A DNA stretch of 64,000 nucleotides from Mesorhizobium japonicum MAFF 303099 (lineage in GTDB: Bacteria; Pseudomonadota; Alphaproteobacteria; Rhizobiales; Rhizobiaceae), in NCBI RefSeq assembly GCF_000009625.1, contig NC_002678.2, forward strand, positions 2,108,001 to 2,172,000, in the 5' to 3' direction. Below the pieces are notes generated by a model. That model searched no databases. It saw nothing but the letters and a program-made list of their open reading frames with translations, and was not told the DNA's origin. The number at the start of each line of letters is the position of its first letter. Within the stretch, counting starts at the first letter, position 1. Positions 55,193 through 64,000 of this stretch are shown piece by piece. A program made the position numbers and the translations under genes.

Positions 55193-56050
55193 TTAAGCCT
55201 TGAAGAAGGCCAGCAGGTCGGCGTTGATGACATCCGCATGGGTTGTCGCCATGCCGTGCGGGAAACCCTTGTAGACCTTGAGCTCGCCCTTCTTGAGCAG
55301 CTTGATCGACAGCAGCGCCGAGTCGGCGATCGGGACGATCTGGTCGTCGTCACCATGCATGACCAGCACCGGCACGTCGATCGCCTTCAGGTCCTCGGTG
55401 AAGTCGGTTTCCGAGAAAGCCTTGATGCAATCGTAATGCGCCTTGGTGCCGCCCATCATGCCCTGGCGCCACCAATTGTCGACCACGCCCTGCGAAACCT
55501 CGGCACCCGGGCGGTTGAAGCCATAGAACGGACCGGCAGGAACGTCGCGGAAGAACTGGGCGCGGTTGGCTGCCTGGGCAGCGCGGAAACCGTCGAAGAC
55601 CTCGATCGGCAGGCCGCCGGGATTGGCAGCCGTCTTGAGCATGATTGGCGGCACCGCGCCGATCAGCACCGCCTTGGCGACGCGGCCGCCCGAGCCGTAC
55701 TTCGCGACATAGCGCGCCACCTCGCCGCCGCCGGTCGAATGGCCGACATGGATAGCGTTCTTGAGGTCGAGATGCGCCGCGAGTTCAGCGACATCGGCGG
55801 CGTAGGTGTCCATCTCGTTGCCGATATCCGTCTGCGTCGAGCGGCCATGGCCGCGCCGGTCATGGGCGATGACGCGGTAGCCTTGCGCAAGGAAGAACAG
55901 CATCTGTGCGTCCCAGTCGTCGCTGCTCAACGGCCAGCCATGATGGAAGACGATGGGCTGCCCGGTTCCCCAGTCCTTGTAGAAAATCTGCGTGCCGTCC
56001 TTGGTGGTGATCGTGCCGCTGCCGGAACCGGATTTTGTCTTCGAAGCCAT
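55193..56050 (-). CDS. Alpha/beta hydrolase, non-haem haloperoxidase type
   Basis: 285 residues with AAAGGAG before the ATG. An 18-residue Gly/Ser-rich start leads to [24 protein letters not shown], then [12 protein letters not shown], the nucleophile elbow [14 protein letters not shown], the acid in [11 protein letters not shown] and the His in FPHGMATTH. These match cofactor-free haloperoxidases (perhydrolases), in fact esterases that can form peracids. Divergent from an OhrR-type MarR gene with shared palindromes. Confidence 0.93.
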   Translation of the reverse strand: MASKTKSGSGSGTITTKDGTQIFYKDWGTGQPIVFHHGWPLSSDDWDAQMLFFLAQGYRVIAHDRRGHGRSTQTDIGNEMDTYAADVAELAAHLDLKNAIHVGHSTGGGEVARYVAKYGSGGRVAKAVLIGAVPPIMLKTAANPGGLPIEVFDGFRAAQAANRAQFFRDVPAGPFYGFNRPGAEVSQGVVDNWWRQGMMGGTKAHYDCIKAFSETDFTEDLKAIDVPVLVMHGDDDQIVPIADSALLSIKLLKKGELKVYKGFPHGMATTHADVINADLLAFFKA

Positions 56051-56083
56051 CTCAATCTCCTTTGATTGTTTTCGCGATAGACA

Positions 56084-56149
56084 ATATCGCGATATCCATA
56101 TGGCTAGCGCAGCCTTGAGCCCCTGTCTACAAAGATATGTATCGCGATA
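56084..56149. promoter_or_regulatory. Two TATCGCGATA palindromes, candidate OhrR-type operators
   Basis: ATATCGCGATAT (56084-56095, perfect 12 bp) and TATCGCGATA (56140-56149, perfect 10 bp) lie in the 163-bp gap between the divergent hydrolase and MarR genes, 55 bp centre to centre. A related TTCGCGATAG is at 56071-56080. Repeated palindromes in such a gap are typical of MarR/OhrR control of both promoters. Confidence 0.65.
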
Positions 56150-56213
56150 TCATTTTTCGTGGTATCGAATTCCTTGCGCCGACAAACAAAGGTCGGCAAA
56201 CAAGGAACGCGTC

Positions 56214-56642
56214 GTGCCTCTCCCGTTGGACAATCAGCTCTGCTTCACGCTCTATGCCACCAGCATGGCGATCAACCGCACCTACAAGCCGATGCTGGAC
56301 GAAATGGGGATCACCTATCCGCAATATCTCGTGCTCAACGCGCTGGGTGAGGCCGACGGCATGTCGGTCGGCTCGATTGCGCATAGGCTCGCTTTGGAAT
56401 CGAGCACCGTCACGCCACTGGTGAAGCGAATGGAACAGGCCGGGTTGGTCACCCGCCAGCGCAGCCAGGTCGATGAGCGCCAGGTTCAGGTCGACCTGAC
56501 ATCAACCGGGCGCGCGCTGCTCGTCCAGTGCAACTGCCTCAACGAGACCTTGATCAAGCGCTCGGGCATGACGCTGGCTGAGCTCGATGCGCTGAACCGG
56601 CAAGTCCAGGCGCTGCGCGATGCGTTGAACGGCCATCGGTAG
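56214..56642 (+). CDS. MarR family regulator, OhrR-like
   Basis: 142 residues from a GTG at 56214 with AAGGAA 7 nt upstream. The start DNQLCFTLYATSMAINRTYKPMLDEMGITYPQYLVL fits OhrR, where the Cys (here Cys10) reacts with organic hydroperoxides. The winged helix reads SVGSIAHRLALESSTVTPLVKRMEQAGLV with wing RQRSQVDERQVQVDLT. It likely releases the palindromic operators when oxidised and turns on the divergent perhydrolase gene. The usual target, ohr, is not in the window. Confidence 0.92.
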   Translation: MPLPLDNQLCFTLYATSMAINRTYKPMLDEMGITYPQYLVLNALGEADGMSVGSIAHRLALESSTVTPLVKRMEQAGLVTRQRSQVDERQVQVDLTSTGRALLVQCNCLNETLIKRSGMTLAELDALNRQVQALRDALNGHR

Positions 56643-56814
56643 CCACCGGCTGAAGCTCGAGTGCCTTGGGGCGGCTTGAACTGCGCTCGCGCGGAATCGA
56701 AATGCTTCCTTCGTTCGCCCTCTCGTGCTCAGGCTGGCACGAAACGAAATTCGAACATGAGGAGTCGCGGGGAGTTGACCTGCAGGCTCTGTCTGCGCTT
56801 TGTCTGGATTCGCC

Positions 56815-57726
56815 ATGCACGCCCAACCGCTTCGTGTTTTGACCCTTCTGACGCGTCACGGGACCGAGAAGTATCCGACCGCATGGCAGGACTTGCGAGC
56901 TATGTTCGCCCACCAGATGCCGGACGTCGCGCATCGCATGCTCGTGATCGACAATTCGCTGCCGGTCGGCCATGGCTCTGATTTAGACCACGGGGTCGAA
57001 CTGATCGGCGCGTCGAACGAAGATTGGGAGTTCTCCGCGTGGGACTGCGGCATCAATCATACCGGCGCCAAACTGCATCACTATGATCTGATCCACTTGG
57101 CCACCTCGGCTTTCGCAGCATCCGGATCTGATTATCTCAAATTGATTGATGCTGGCTCGTTGCGGTCGTTGCTTGGCTTGCAGGGAGCGCTGGGGTGCAT
57201 TGATTCTCACCGCGAGGCCGTCTCGATTTTCGGAATCCGTTCGCAGGCCTGGCTCCGCAGCTCGTTCATCCTGATGAACCCGCGGCAACTCAGCAGCCTG
57301 GGATCCTTGGTAAGCGTCGGCAGGGACGCGCCGATTTTCAGCGGCAACCCTCGACAGCCCTTCCGTGATGACGCACCGATCTCGCAAGCATATCAGCAGC
57401 TTTTGCTGCATTGGCTCACCGGCGACGGAGCAGGCAAGGAGGCGGTCTGGCACTCAAGGTTCGATCTTACACCTGAAACGCTGCCGTTTTTCGAAAGCAA
57501 GACCCGGGCTATTCTCAATGAGCTGATGCTCACCAACCGGTTGCTGGCCAATGGATGCCCGCTTGTCGACGTGACATGGCTGGCGCAGAGGGCTCGGGCG
57601 GCGAGCACGGAAGCCGAGATTGATATTCCGGACTGGCGCGTGCAGATCAGCGCCCGAGCGCGTTCCAGGCGCACTTTGACCCAAAAGCTTTGCCGCTGGT
57701 TGTCTAAACATATGTCGTCGCAATGA
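56815..57726 (+). CDS. Protein of unknown function, possible glycosyltransferase-like
   Basis: 303 residues from the ATG at 56815. It begins PLRVLTLLTRHGTEKYPTAW and continues with MLVIDNSLP, VELIGASNEDWEFSAWDCGI and YDLIHLATSAFAASGSDYLKLID, a Rossmann-like alpha/beta pattern reminiscent of GT-A proteins, but no D-x-D is clear. The C-terminus is basic. Codon usage is less GC-biased than the neighbours, suggesting transfer. No neighbour gives a pathway. Confidence 0.65.
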   Translation: MHAQPLRVLTLLTRHGTEKYPTAWQDLRAMFAHQMPDVAHRMLVIDNSLPVGHGSDLDHGVELIGASNEDWEFSAWDCGINHTGAKLHHYDLIHLATSAFAASGSDYLKLIDAGSLRSLLGLQGALGCIDSHREAVSIFGIRSQAWLRSSFILMNPRQLSSLGSLVSVGRDAPIFSGNPRQPFRDDAPISQAYQQLLLHWLTGDGAGKEAVWHSRFDLTPETLPFFESKTRAILNELMLTNRLLANGCPLVDVTWLAQRARAASTEAEIDIPDWRVQISARARSRRTLTQKLCRWLSKHMSSQ

Positions 57727-57831
57727 TGACTGCCACCGCTGGCTGCCCACCGCAGGCATGGCAACTCCTTGGCGAACCGTCAGACGAAGATCGATCCTCG
57801 AACTGCCTTTCATGCCCTCCAGCCCAACCGC

Positions 57832-57859
57832 TTGCACCTCTCGCCACCTTCCGCTATAG
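57832..57859 (+). promoter_or_regulatory. Probable housekeeping promoter of rplY
   Basis: TTGCAC (57832-57837) and CTATAG (57854-57859) are 16 bp apart, close to the rhizobial sigma-70 consensus (CTTGAC / CTATAT). It lies about 190 bp before the rplY start. The rest of the 322-bp gap shows a short stem TGCCC...GGGCA near 57950 but no gene. Confidence 0.55.
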
Positions 57860-58048
57860 AGCCGCCACCCGCGTAGACACCCTTGGAGGCAACGCGGCGG
57901 AAGGCTGCCTTCCCTTGTGATCCCGAACAAAGCTCCGTCTCAAAGCCGGTGCCCTCGTTCGGGCATCGAGGTCCGGCGGCTTTCGACGTTTACGGCTTGG
58001 GCAACTTGCGCTGCCGCAAACGCTCCATAACACGCGAAAGGAAAAGCC

Positions 58049-58690
58049 ATGAGCCACGATACTTACGAGCTCAAGGCCGAAGCGCGCGAACAGGTCGGTA
58101 AGGGGTCCGCCCGTGCAGTTCGCCGCAACGGTAAAGTGCCTGCAGTAATCTATGGTGACAAGCAGCCTCCCCTGGCGATCGCTCTCACCTATAAGGACAT
58201 CTACTACAAGATCCATGGCGGTGGGTTCCTGACCACGATCGCCACGATCGATGTCGACGGCAAGAAGATCCAGGTCCTGCCAAAGGATTTTCAGCTCGAC
58301 CCGGTCAAGGATTTCCCCGTCCATGTCGACTTCCTGCGCATCGGCAAGGACACCGAGGTCAATGTCGACGTGCCTGTCCACTTCATCAATGAGGACAAGT
58401 CGCCCGGCATCAAGCGCGGCGGCGTGCTCAACATCGTGCGTCACGAAGTCGAGTTCCACTGCCCGGCCAATGCGATCCCGGAATTCATCACCATCGATCT
58501 CACCGGCACCAACATCGGCGACTCGATCCACATCTCGGCGGTCCAGCTGCCGGCGGGCGTCAAGCCGGTCATCTCCGACCGCGACTTCACCATCGCGACC
58601 ATTGCCGGTTCGTCGGCGATGAAGCCGGAGGCGGAAGAGACGGTCGAAGTGGCTGCACCTGAGGCGGCTCCTGTCGCCGAAGAGAAGTAA
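58049..58690 (+). CDS. rplY: 50S ribosomal protein L25 (Ctc form)
   Basis: 213 residues with GAAAGGAAAA before the ATG. The N-terminal L25 domain ([29 protein letters not shown]) binds 5S rRNA; the C-terminal TL5 domain ([31 protein letters not shown], then [20 protein letters not shown]) makes it the long Ctc type. An acidic tail rich in Glu and Ala ends the chain. Followed 22 bp later by pth, a standard alphaproteobacterial pair. Confidence 0.97.
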   Translation: MSHDTYELKAEAREQVGKGSARAVRRNGKVPAVIYGDKQPPLAIALTYKDIYYKIHGGGFLTTIATIDVDGKKIQVLPKDFQLDPVKDFPVHVDFLRIGKDTEVNVDVPVHFINEDKSPGIKRGGVLNIVRHEVEFHCPANAIPEFITIDLTGTNIGDSIHISAVQLPAGVKPVISDRDFTIATIAGSSAMKPEAEETVEVAAPEAAPVAEEK

Positions 58691-58712
58691 CTCTTTCCGC
58701 CCGGAGCAGACG

Positions 58713-59435
58713 ATGCTTGTCTTTGCAGGCCTCGGCAATCCGGGCGCGAAATACGCTGATAACCGGCACAATGTCGGCTTCATGGCGGCGGACGCAATCG
58801 CCCGCCGCCATTCCTTTTCGCCCTGGTCGAAGAAATTCCAGGGCCTGATCGCCGAGGGCACGATTGCCGGCGAAAAGATCATCCTGATCAAGCCCCAAAC
58901 CTTCATGAACCTGTCCGGCCAGTCGGTCGGCGAAGCGCTGCGCTTCTACAAGCTCGAGCTTTCCGCGCTCACCGTCTTCTATGACGAGATCGACCTCGCC
59001 GAAGGCAAGCTGCGCATCAAGACCGGCGGCGGCGCCGGCGGCCACAACGGCATCCGCTCGATCGACGGCCATATCGGCAACGCCTATCGCCGCGTGCGCA
59101 TCGGCGTCGGCCATCCCGGCATCAAGGAAATGGTCCAGCATCATGTGCTCGGCGACTTCGCCAAGGCCGACCGCGAATGGCTCGATCCCTTGCTCGATGC
59201 GATCGCCGACAACGCCGCCATGATCGTCAAGGGCGACGAATCCGGCTTCATGAACAAGGCCGCCCTCGCCGTCCAGGGTAAGGCGATAGCCGAGCTGGAA
59301 AAGCCGGCGCAGAAGCAGCAGCCCAAACAACAGAGCCACATCCGCCAGGCGCGGTCGCAACAAGCACCCGCCAAACTGCCGGAGACCGGCCCGATGGCCG
59401 CCATGCTGAAGAAACTCTTCGGCAACAAGGACTGA
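58713..59435 (+). CDS. pth: Peptidyl-tRNA hydrolase
   Basis: 240 residues, longer than the usual 195 because of a Gln/Lys-rich tail (about 190-240). [20 protein letters not shown] holds the catalytic His19, and [49 protein letters not shown] and [10 protein letters not shown] are family motifs. It frees tRNA from stalled peptidyl-tRNA. Co-transcribed with rplY. Confidence 0.97.
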   Translation: MLVFAGLGNPGAKYADNRHNVGFMAADAIARRHSFSPWSKKFQGLIAEGTIAGEKIILIKPQTFMNLSGQSVGEALRFYKLELSALTVFYDEIDLAEGKLRIKTGGGAGGHNGIRSIDGHIGNAYRRVRIGVGHPGIKEMVQHHVLGDFAKADREWLDPLLDAIADNAAMIVKGDESGFMNKAALAVQGKAIAELEKPAQKQQPKQQSHIRQARSQQAPAKLPETGPMAAMLKKLFGNKD

Positions 59436-59530
59436 GCGGGCCCGCATGCGGCCCTACAGGGCTTGACGTAGATCACCCCTATCGCCCATAGCCCTCATCA
59501 AATTTCGCTTTTCCGACAGGACTGGACAAA

Positions 59531-60634
59531 ATGGGTTTCAAATGCGGCATCGTTGGCTTGCCCAACGTCGGCAAGTCGACGCTCTTCAACGCGCTGACCA
59601 GGACGGCGGCGGCGCAGGCCGCCAACTATCCGTTCTGCACCATCGAACCGAACACCGGCGAGGTGGCGGTGCCCGACCCGCGCTTGCAGAAGATCGCGGC
59701 CATCGGCAAGTCGAAGGAGATCATCCCGACCCGCATCTCCTTCGTCGACATCGCCGGCCTGGTGCGCGGCGCCTCGAAGGGCGAAGGGCTAGGCAACCAG
59801 TTCCTCGCCAACATCCGCGAGGTCGACGCCATCGTGCACGTGCTGCGCTGCTTCGAGGATGACGACATTACCCATGTCGAGGGCCGCATCGACCCCGTCG
59901 CCGACGCCGAGACGGTCGAGACCGAGCTGATGCTCGCTGACCTCGACAGCCTGGAGCGCCGCATCGTCCAGATCCGCAAGCGCGCCGGCAGCAAGGACAA
60001 GGAAGCCACCACTGTCCTGCCGATGATGGAGGCCGCGCTCGAATTGCTGCAGGCCGGCAAGCCGACCCGCGTCCTGCTCAAGGGCATCTCGGCCGAGGAT
60101 CTGCGCATCCTGCAGGGCTTGAACTTGCTGACCTCGCACCCCGTGCTCTATGTCTGCAACGTTGGCGAAGCCGACGCCGCGACCGGCAACGAGCACACCA
60201 GGGCCGTGGAAAAGATGGCCGCTGCTCAGGGCGCCGGCACCGTGGTGATCTCGGCCGCGATCGAAGCCGAAGTCGCCCAGCTCTCCGACGAGGAAGAGAT
60301 GGAATTCCTGTCCTCGCTCGGCCTCGACGAGCCGGGGCTCAACAAGGTCATCCGCGCCGGTTATGAGCTTTTGCATCTTATCACCTATTTCACCGTCGGG
60401 CCGAAGGAGACGCGCGCCTGGACCATCCACAAGGGCGACAAGGCCCCGCAGGCGGCCGGCGTCATCCACACCGACTTCGAACGCGGCTTCATCCGCGCCC
60501 AGACCATCGCCTATAACGACTTCGTCACGCTGGGCGGTGAAGTGGCGGCCAAGGAAGCCGGCAAGGCGCGCGACGAAGGCAAGGAATATGTCGTCCAGGA
60601 CGGCGACATCATGCTGTTCAAGTTCAACACCTGA
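59531..60634 (+). CDS. ychF: Redox-regulated ATPase YchF (Obg family)
   Basis: 367 residues. G1 loop GLPNVGKSTLFNALT, then SFVDIAGLVRGASKGEGLGNQFLANIREVDAIVHVLRCF, a coiled insert (about 130-200), and the C-terminal TGS domain ending VQDGDIMLFKFNT. The specificity loop has NVGE in place of the GTPase NKxD, as expected for the ATP-preferring YchF/OLA1 group. Involved in ribosome and oxidative-stress physiology. Follows pth after 95 bp. Confidence 0.97.
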   Translation: MGFKCGIVGLPNVGKSTLFNALTRTAAAQAANYPFCTIEPNTGEVAVPDPRLQKIAAIGKSKEIIPTRISFVDIAGLVRGASKGEGLGNQFLANIREVDAIVHVLRCFEDDDITHVEGRIDPVADAETVETELMLADLDSLERRIVQIRKRAGSKDKEATTVLPMMEAALELLQAGKPTRVLLKGISAEDLRILQGLNLLTSHPVLYVCNVGEADAATGNEHTRAVEKMAAAQGAGTVVISAAIEAEVAQLSDEEEMEFLSSLGLDEPGLNKVIRAGYELLHLITYFTVGPKETRAWTIHKGDKAPQAAGVIHTDFERGFIRAQTIAYNDFVTLGGEVAAKEAGKARDEGKEYVVQDGDIMLFKFNT

Positions 60635-60652
60635 CGCTCCAAGCAGCAGACG

Positions 60653-61444
60653 ATGTCCAGCCGTCCTGCGGAAACCGGCCTGCCGAACGGGTTGCGCCAG
60701 TTGGTTTCCGGCTATCGCTGGCATCGGCAGACCATCGGCCAGTCACAGGCCGGCGTGTTCCGGCTGGCAGCCGACGGCAGGCCGGCGCTGTTCCTGAAAT
60801 GCGAGCGCAGCGGTCCCTTTGCCGAACTCGCCGATGAAGCCGCACGGCTGCGCTGGCTTACCGGACAAGGCGTTGCTTGCCCCGATGTGATCGCCCTGGA
60901 AAGCCATGCCGGCTACGACTGGCTGCTGATGTCGGCCGTCGCCGGCGAGGATCTGGCGTCGGCGGCGATCGATCAGGCCGATGTCATCGGCATCATGGCG
61001 AGCGCGCTTCGCGATCTGCATGCGATCGACATCCGCTCCTGTCCCTTCGACCATCGCCTCATCAGGCGGATCGCGGCGGCGCGGGCCCGTATGGAAGGCG
61101 GCCAAGTCGACGAAAGCGATTTCGACGAGGAACGGCAAGGGCGGACCGACGCCGAGGTCTTCGCCGAGCTTGAGGCACTCCGGCCGGCGACCGAGGATCT
61201 TGTGGTCACCCATGGCGACGCCTGCCTGCCGAATGTCATGACTGCGGGGGGCGGTTTCAGTGGTTTCATCGATTGCGGCCGACTGGGCGTGGCGGATCGC
61301 CACCAGGATCTGGCGCTCGCCTGCTGGAGCATCCGCTACAATCTCGGCCAGGTCTGGATAGAGCCTTTTCTCAAGCGGTACGAGCCGCCGGAAACCGAGC
61401 CGGCGAAGCTTTCCTGGTATCGGCTGCTCGACGAGTTCTTCTGA
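60653..61444 (+). CDS. Aminoglycoside 3'-phosphotransferase (APH(3'))-like kinase
   Basis: 263 residues, the length of classic APH(3') enzymes. The kinase fold is complete: [23 protein letters not shown] (nucleotide Lys and Glu), the catalytic Asp in [13 protein letters not shown] (near residue 188) and the metal Asp in [20 protein letters not shown]. These agree closely with APH(3')-II-type signatures. It lies 18 bp after ychF in core synteny, so it is probably an ancestral chromosomal gene, not recently acquired. Actual substrate untested. Confidence 0.88.
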   Translation: MSSRPAETGLPNGLRQLVSGYRWHRQTIGQSQAGVFRLAADGRPALFLKCERSGPFAELADEAARLRWLTGQGVACPDVIALESHAGYDWLLMSAVAGEDLASAAIDQADVIGIMASALRDLHAIDIRSCPFDHRLIRRIAAARARMEGGQVDESDFDEERQGRTDAEVFAELEALRPATEDLVVTHGDACLPNVMTAGGGFSGFIDCGRLGVADRHQDLALACWSIRYNLGQVWIEPFLKRYEPPETEPAKLSWYRLLDEFF

Positions 61445-61595
61445 GCGGCCGATCCCGGCCCGGCTCCCTGGGCTCGTCTTGATTTTGTCACCTCACGGGT
61501 CTAAGCGGCTGGCACACGGTCGCGCACACGACGAAGAGCCGTGCAATCCGACACGACGCGCAATCCGAACGCACCTTCGCAGGGGAGATCTGGCG

Positions 61596-62570
61596 ATGAT
61601 CAAGGCATTTGTCGTGGACAATGATCGCCTGCGCGTCGTCGACGACCTGCTGGCCGACGCCGACAGGGTCGTCTGGGCCGACCTGATCAGTCCGACCAAG
61701 GAAGAAGAGGCCACCATCGAGAGCTGGGTCGGCGTCGCCATCCCGACCCGCGAGGAGATGGAGGAGATCGAGATTTCCAGCCGCCTCTACATCGAGGACG
61801 GCGCCTACTTCATGACCGCCACTTTGCCCGCGCAGACCGAGGTCGACGATCCCCTGATGTCGCCTGTCACCTTCGCGCTTGCCGGCAACAGGCTGATCAC
61901 CATTCGCTATCATGAACCGAAGGCCTTCAAGACCTTCCCGCTGCGCGCCGAGAAGGTGGCGACCGGCTGCACCAGCGGCGACACCATCTTGATCGGCCTC
62001 CTGGAAGCGATCGTCGACCGTCTCGCCGACATTCTCGAGCGCGCTGGCCGCGACATCGAGACGATTTCGCGCGACATTTTCGAAGCGCGCTCGACCAAGG
62101 TGTCGAAGCGCAACCGCGACTTCCAGGAACTGTTGAAAGCCATCGGCCGCAAGGAAGACATCGCCTCGTCCGTCCGCGACAGCCTGATCTCGCTGCAGCG
62201 CCTTGCTGGCTTCCTCGCCCATGTCGCGACCCTGACCAAGATGAGCAAGGATGTCCGCGCCCGCATCAAGACCTTGTCGCGCGACGTGCTGTCGCTCGCC
62301 GACCATGCCACCTTCCTGTCGCAGAAGATCTCCTTCCTGCTCGACGCCACGCTCGGCATGATCTCGATCGAGCAGAACGCCATCATCAAGATCTTCTCGG
62401 TCGCCGCCGTCATCTTCCTGCCGCCGACACTGGTCGCCTCGATCTACGGCATGAATTTCACCGTCATTCCCGAGCTGAAATGGGAGCTTGGCTATCCCTT
62501 CGCCATAGGCCTGATGATCCTGTCGGCGATCCTGCCCTTCTGGTATTTCCGCCGCCGCGGCTGGCTCTGA
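61596..62570 (+). CDS. corA: CorA family magnesium/cobalt transporter
   Basis: 324 residues from the ATG at 61596 (GGGGAG upstream). The large cytoplasmic funnel is followed by two C-terminal membrane helices (about 265-287 and 297-317) joined by the CorA signature YGMNF and a short acidic loop. It mediates divalent cation (Mg2+, Co2+) uptake as a pentamer in the inner membrane. The 150-bp upstream gap shows no magnesium riboswitch. Confidence 0.96.
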   Translation: MIKAFVVDNDRLRVVDDLLADADRVVWADLISPTKEEEATIESWVGVAIPTREEMEEIEISSRLYIEDGAYFMTATLPAQTEVDDPLMSPVTFALAGNRLITIRYHEPKAFKTFPLRAEKVATGCTSGDTILIGLLEAIVDRLADILERAGRDIETISRDIFEARSTKVSKRNRDFQELLKAIGRKEDIASSVRDSLISLQRLAGFLAHVATLTKMSKDVRARIKTLSRDVLSLADHATFLSQKISFLLDATLGMISIEQNAIIKIFSVAAVIFLPPTLVASIYGMNFTVIPELKWELGYPFAIGLMILSAILPFWYFRRRGWL

Positions 62571-62692
62571 CCGCTGCCGCCGGCGCCGGCTGCCTCAGGC
62601 TGGCTCACCAGAAAGGACTTGACCAAATCGCCCCTGGCCTGCATCCGGGTCTGCCGATCCGCGCGGGTCGGCGTTACGAGGGATGCCTGACC

Positions 62693-63163
62693 ATGACCGG
62701 AAAAACATGGGCCTATGAGGATTTCGTCGAGGGCGCCTCGTTCGACCTTGGCACGAAACAGGTAAGCGCGGCCGAGATCATCGAGTTCGCCAGCGAATTC
62801 GATGCCCAGCCGATGCATCTCGACGAGGAGGCCGGCAAGGCCAGCATCCTCGGCGGTCTCTCGGCCTCGGGCTGGCACACCTGCGCCATGTTCATGCGCA
62901 TGCTGTGTGACGCCTTCCTCTTGGATTCCACCTGTCAGGGCGCGCCCGGCGTCGATCAGGTCAAGTGGAAGAAACCGGTCCTGGCCGGCGATACGCTCCG
63001 AGGCAAGCTGGTTGTCCTGGCCAAGCGCCTGTCGCGATCGAAGCCGCAACTGGGCTTCATCACCATGCGCAGCGAGCTGGTCAACCAGCGTGGCGAAAGC
63101 GTCTTCGAGCTTGAGAATTCCGTCATGTTCCTGACGCGTGATGCCGCGGGGTATCAGGCGTGA
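62693..63163 (+). CDS. MaoC family dehydratase
   Basis: 156 residues from the ATG at 62693. Hot-dog fold; FASEFDAQPMHLDEEAGKAS then ILGGLSASGWHT match the (R)-specific enoyl-CoA hydratase pattern with the Asp-His pair in DAQPMHLDEE. Together with its neighbour (GTGA overlap) it likely makes a MaoC heterodimer acting on acyl-CoA or a related thioester. Substrate unknown. Confidence 0.9.
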   Translation: MTGKTWAYEDFVEGASFDLGTKQVSAAEIIEFASEFDAQPMHLDEEAGKASILGGLSASGWHTCAMFMRMLCDAFLLDSTCQGAPGVDQVKWKKPVLAGDTLRGKLVVLAKRLSRSKPQLGFITMRSELVNQRGESVFELENSVMFLTRDAAGYQA

Positions 63164-63630
63164 CCCTGGATGAGTTCTTCCGCATCGGCACCACGGTGAC
63201 GCTGGGCTCGCACACATTCGAACCCGAAGCGATCAAGGCGTTCGCCCGCAAATACGACCCGCAGATCTTCCATATCGACGAGGAGGCCGCCAGGAAGAGC
63301 GTGCTTGGCGGGCTCTGCGCCTCCGGCTGGCACACCGCCGCCACCTGGATGAAGCTCAATCTCGAAGCGAGCATGGATGCCGAGGGGGCCAGCTGGAACG
63401 GCCCCGGCCCAGTCCCTGAGTTCGGCCCCTCGCCCGGTTTCAAGAACCTTAAGTGGCTGAAGCCGGTCCATGCCGGCGAGACCGTCACCTTCAGCCGCAC
63501 TGCGCTATCCCATCGCGCCATCACCTCGCGCCCCGGCTGGCGAATGCTGTCGCTGCGCGCGGAAGCGTTCGATTCGACCGGCGACAAGGTGCTGGAGTTT
63601 GAAAGCGCCGTGCTGGTGAAGGTGGAGTAG
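63160..63630 (+). CDS. MaoC family dehydratase, paralogue
   Basis: 156 residues starting at the overlapping GTG 63160. YDPQIFHIDEEAARKS then VLGGLCASGWHTAATWMKLN align with the upstream gene, so the pair arose by duplication. It contains an extra loop (EGASWNGPGPVPEFGPSPGF). Likely cytoplasmic thioester hydratase subunit, co-translated with its partner. Confidence 0.9.
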   Translation: MTLDEFFRIGTTVTLGSHTFEPEAIKAFARKYDPQIFHIDEEAARKSVLGGLCASGWHTAATWMKLNLEASMDAEGASWNGPGPVPEFGPSPGFKNLKWLKPVHAGETVTFSRTALSHRAITSRPGWRMLSLRAEAFDSTGDKVLEFESAVLVKVE

Positions 63631-63640
63631 CGCGGTTCTT

Positions 63641-63662
63641 CCTTCTCCCACAAGGGAGAAGG
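63641..63662. terminator. Palindrome between convergent maoC and apt genes
   Basis: CCTTCTCCC and GGGAGAAGG form a 9-bp stem around ACAA. It is a variant of the CTTCTCCC intergenic palindrome also found at 11.5 kb, here positioned to terminate both convergent transcripts. Confidence 0.6.
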
Positions 63663-63672
63663 GAAGTCGCTC

Positions 63673-64000
63673 TTAGTGTCCCTCGAACCCGATCAGCGTC
63701 CTTACCGGCACGCCAAGCGCCTCGAGCTTGGCGCGGCCGCCAAGATCCGGCAGGTCGATGACGAAGCAAGCGGCAAGAATATCGGCGCCGATCTGGCGCA
63801 GCAGCTTGACCGCCGCTTCCGCGGTGCCGCCGGTGGCGATCAGGTCGTCGACCAGGATCACCTTTTCGCCCGGGGCAACGCCATCCTTGTGCATCTCCAT
63901 CTCGTCCAGCCCGTATTCCAGACTGTAGGCGACGCGCACCGTGTCGAACGGCAACTTGCCCTTCTTGCGGATCGGCACGAAACCGGCCGAAAGCTGGTGG
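63673..64000 (-). CDS. apt: Adenine phosphoribosyltransferase, C-terminal part
   Basis: The last 109 residues are seen; the N-terminus lies beyond the window. [12 protein letters not shown], then [17 protein letters not shown], the PRPP-binding motif [14 protein letters not shown] and [12 protein letters not shown] are typical of Apt. It salvages adenine to AMP with PRPP made by Prs (encoded at 51.6 kb). Convergent with the maoC pair. Confidence 0.95.
   Translation of the reverse strand, partial: HQLSAGFVPIRKKGKLPFDTVRVAYSLEYGLDEMEMHKDGVAPGEKVILVDDLIATGGTAEAAVKLLRQIGADILAACFVIDLPDLGGRAKLEALGVPVRTLIGFEGH

Overview
The window looks like a chromosomal segment of an alphaproteobacterium of the order Rhizobiales, most likely Mesorhizobium or a close relative. 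The grounds are the high GC content with strong GC3 bias, typical rhizobial families (BA14K, DUF1344, DUF1127, DUF2778, DUF3137, a roughly 1050-residue UvrB), rhizobial intergenic palindromes, and familiar core neighbourhoods (lgt-midA-pgeF; rplY-pth-ychF). The genus is inferred from gene content and not proven. I see no rRNA, tRNA, CRISPR array, transposase or integrase.

Layout. 1-6.3 kb: the tail of an enolase-superfamily sugar-acid dehydratase overlapping a 3-hydroxyisobutyrate-dehydrogenase-like enzyme, a lipid kinase, an unexplained hairpin-rich stretch (2544-2950), two membrane proteins, an alpha/beta hydrolase and a Cys-rich small protein. 6.3-14.2 kb: mostly exported or membrane proteins, including a Tat-type FAD oxidoreductase, DUF1344, DUF2314, DUF3137 and CapA. 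14.2-19.2 kb: a tight minus-strand operon encoding a Tat-exported isoaspartate methyltransferase, a giant membrane-embedded spermidine-synthase-like protein, a secreted esterase and a small membrane protein. 19.6-25.7 kb: a DUF2778 protein, UvrB with long extensions, and a drug/metabolite exporter. 25.7-27.4 kb: an ABC-F protein broken by a frameshift and preceded by a previously unlisted 23-codon leader ORF that ends in a perfect hairpin.

27.5-32.5 kb: small metabolic and stress genes (SnoaL-like, DUF1127, GST, VOC/DUF1428/DHFR-like cluster) and a TPR-sulfotransferase. 32.5-38 kb: a small-protein and cold-shock block (three csp genes, a three-gene operon of tiny proteins, a double-Kazal lipoprotein, BA14K, an MBL hydrolase). 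38-42.1 kb: ilvE, then a MarR regulator overlapping an OmpR-type response regulator and followed by its sensor kinase, with copies of a 51-bp rhizobial palindrome on both sides of the kinase. 42.3-52.6 kb: a glycosyltransferase, a CsaA-like protein, YbjN, UbiK, an orphan BrnA antitoxin, lgt-midA-pgeF-M24, a lipoprotein and prs.

52.6-58 kb: an accessory insert between prs and rplY, holding a TctC/Bug gene remnant, an AraC regulator divergent from a fosmidomycin-resistance-type MFS exporter, a haloperoxidase-type hydrolase divergent from an OhrR-type MarR regulator with palindromic operators, and an unknown protein. 58-64 kb: rplY, pth, ychF, an APH(3')-like kinase, corA, two MaoC paralogues and the C-terminal part of apt.

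The most interesting signals are the ABC-F leader ORF with its R-x-R motif and hairpin, the exported isoaspartate-methyltransferase / membrane spermidine-synthase-like operon, the repeated LF-K-S-DEM motif in the UvrB tail, the palindromic and tandem-repeat operators, and the hairpin-rich region at 2.5-2.95 kb.
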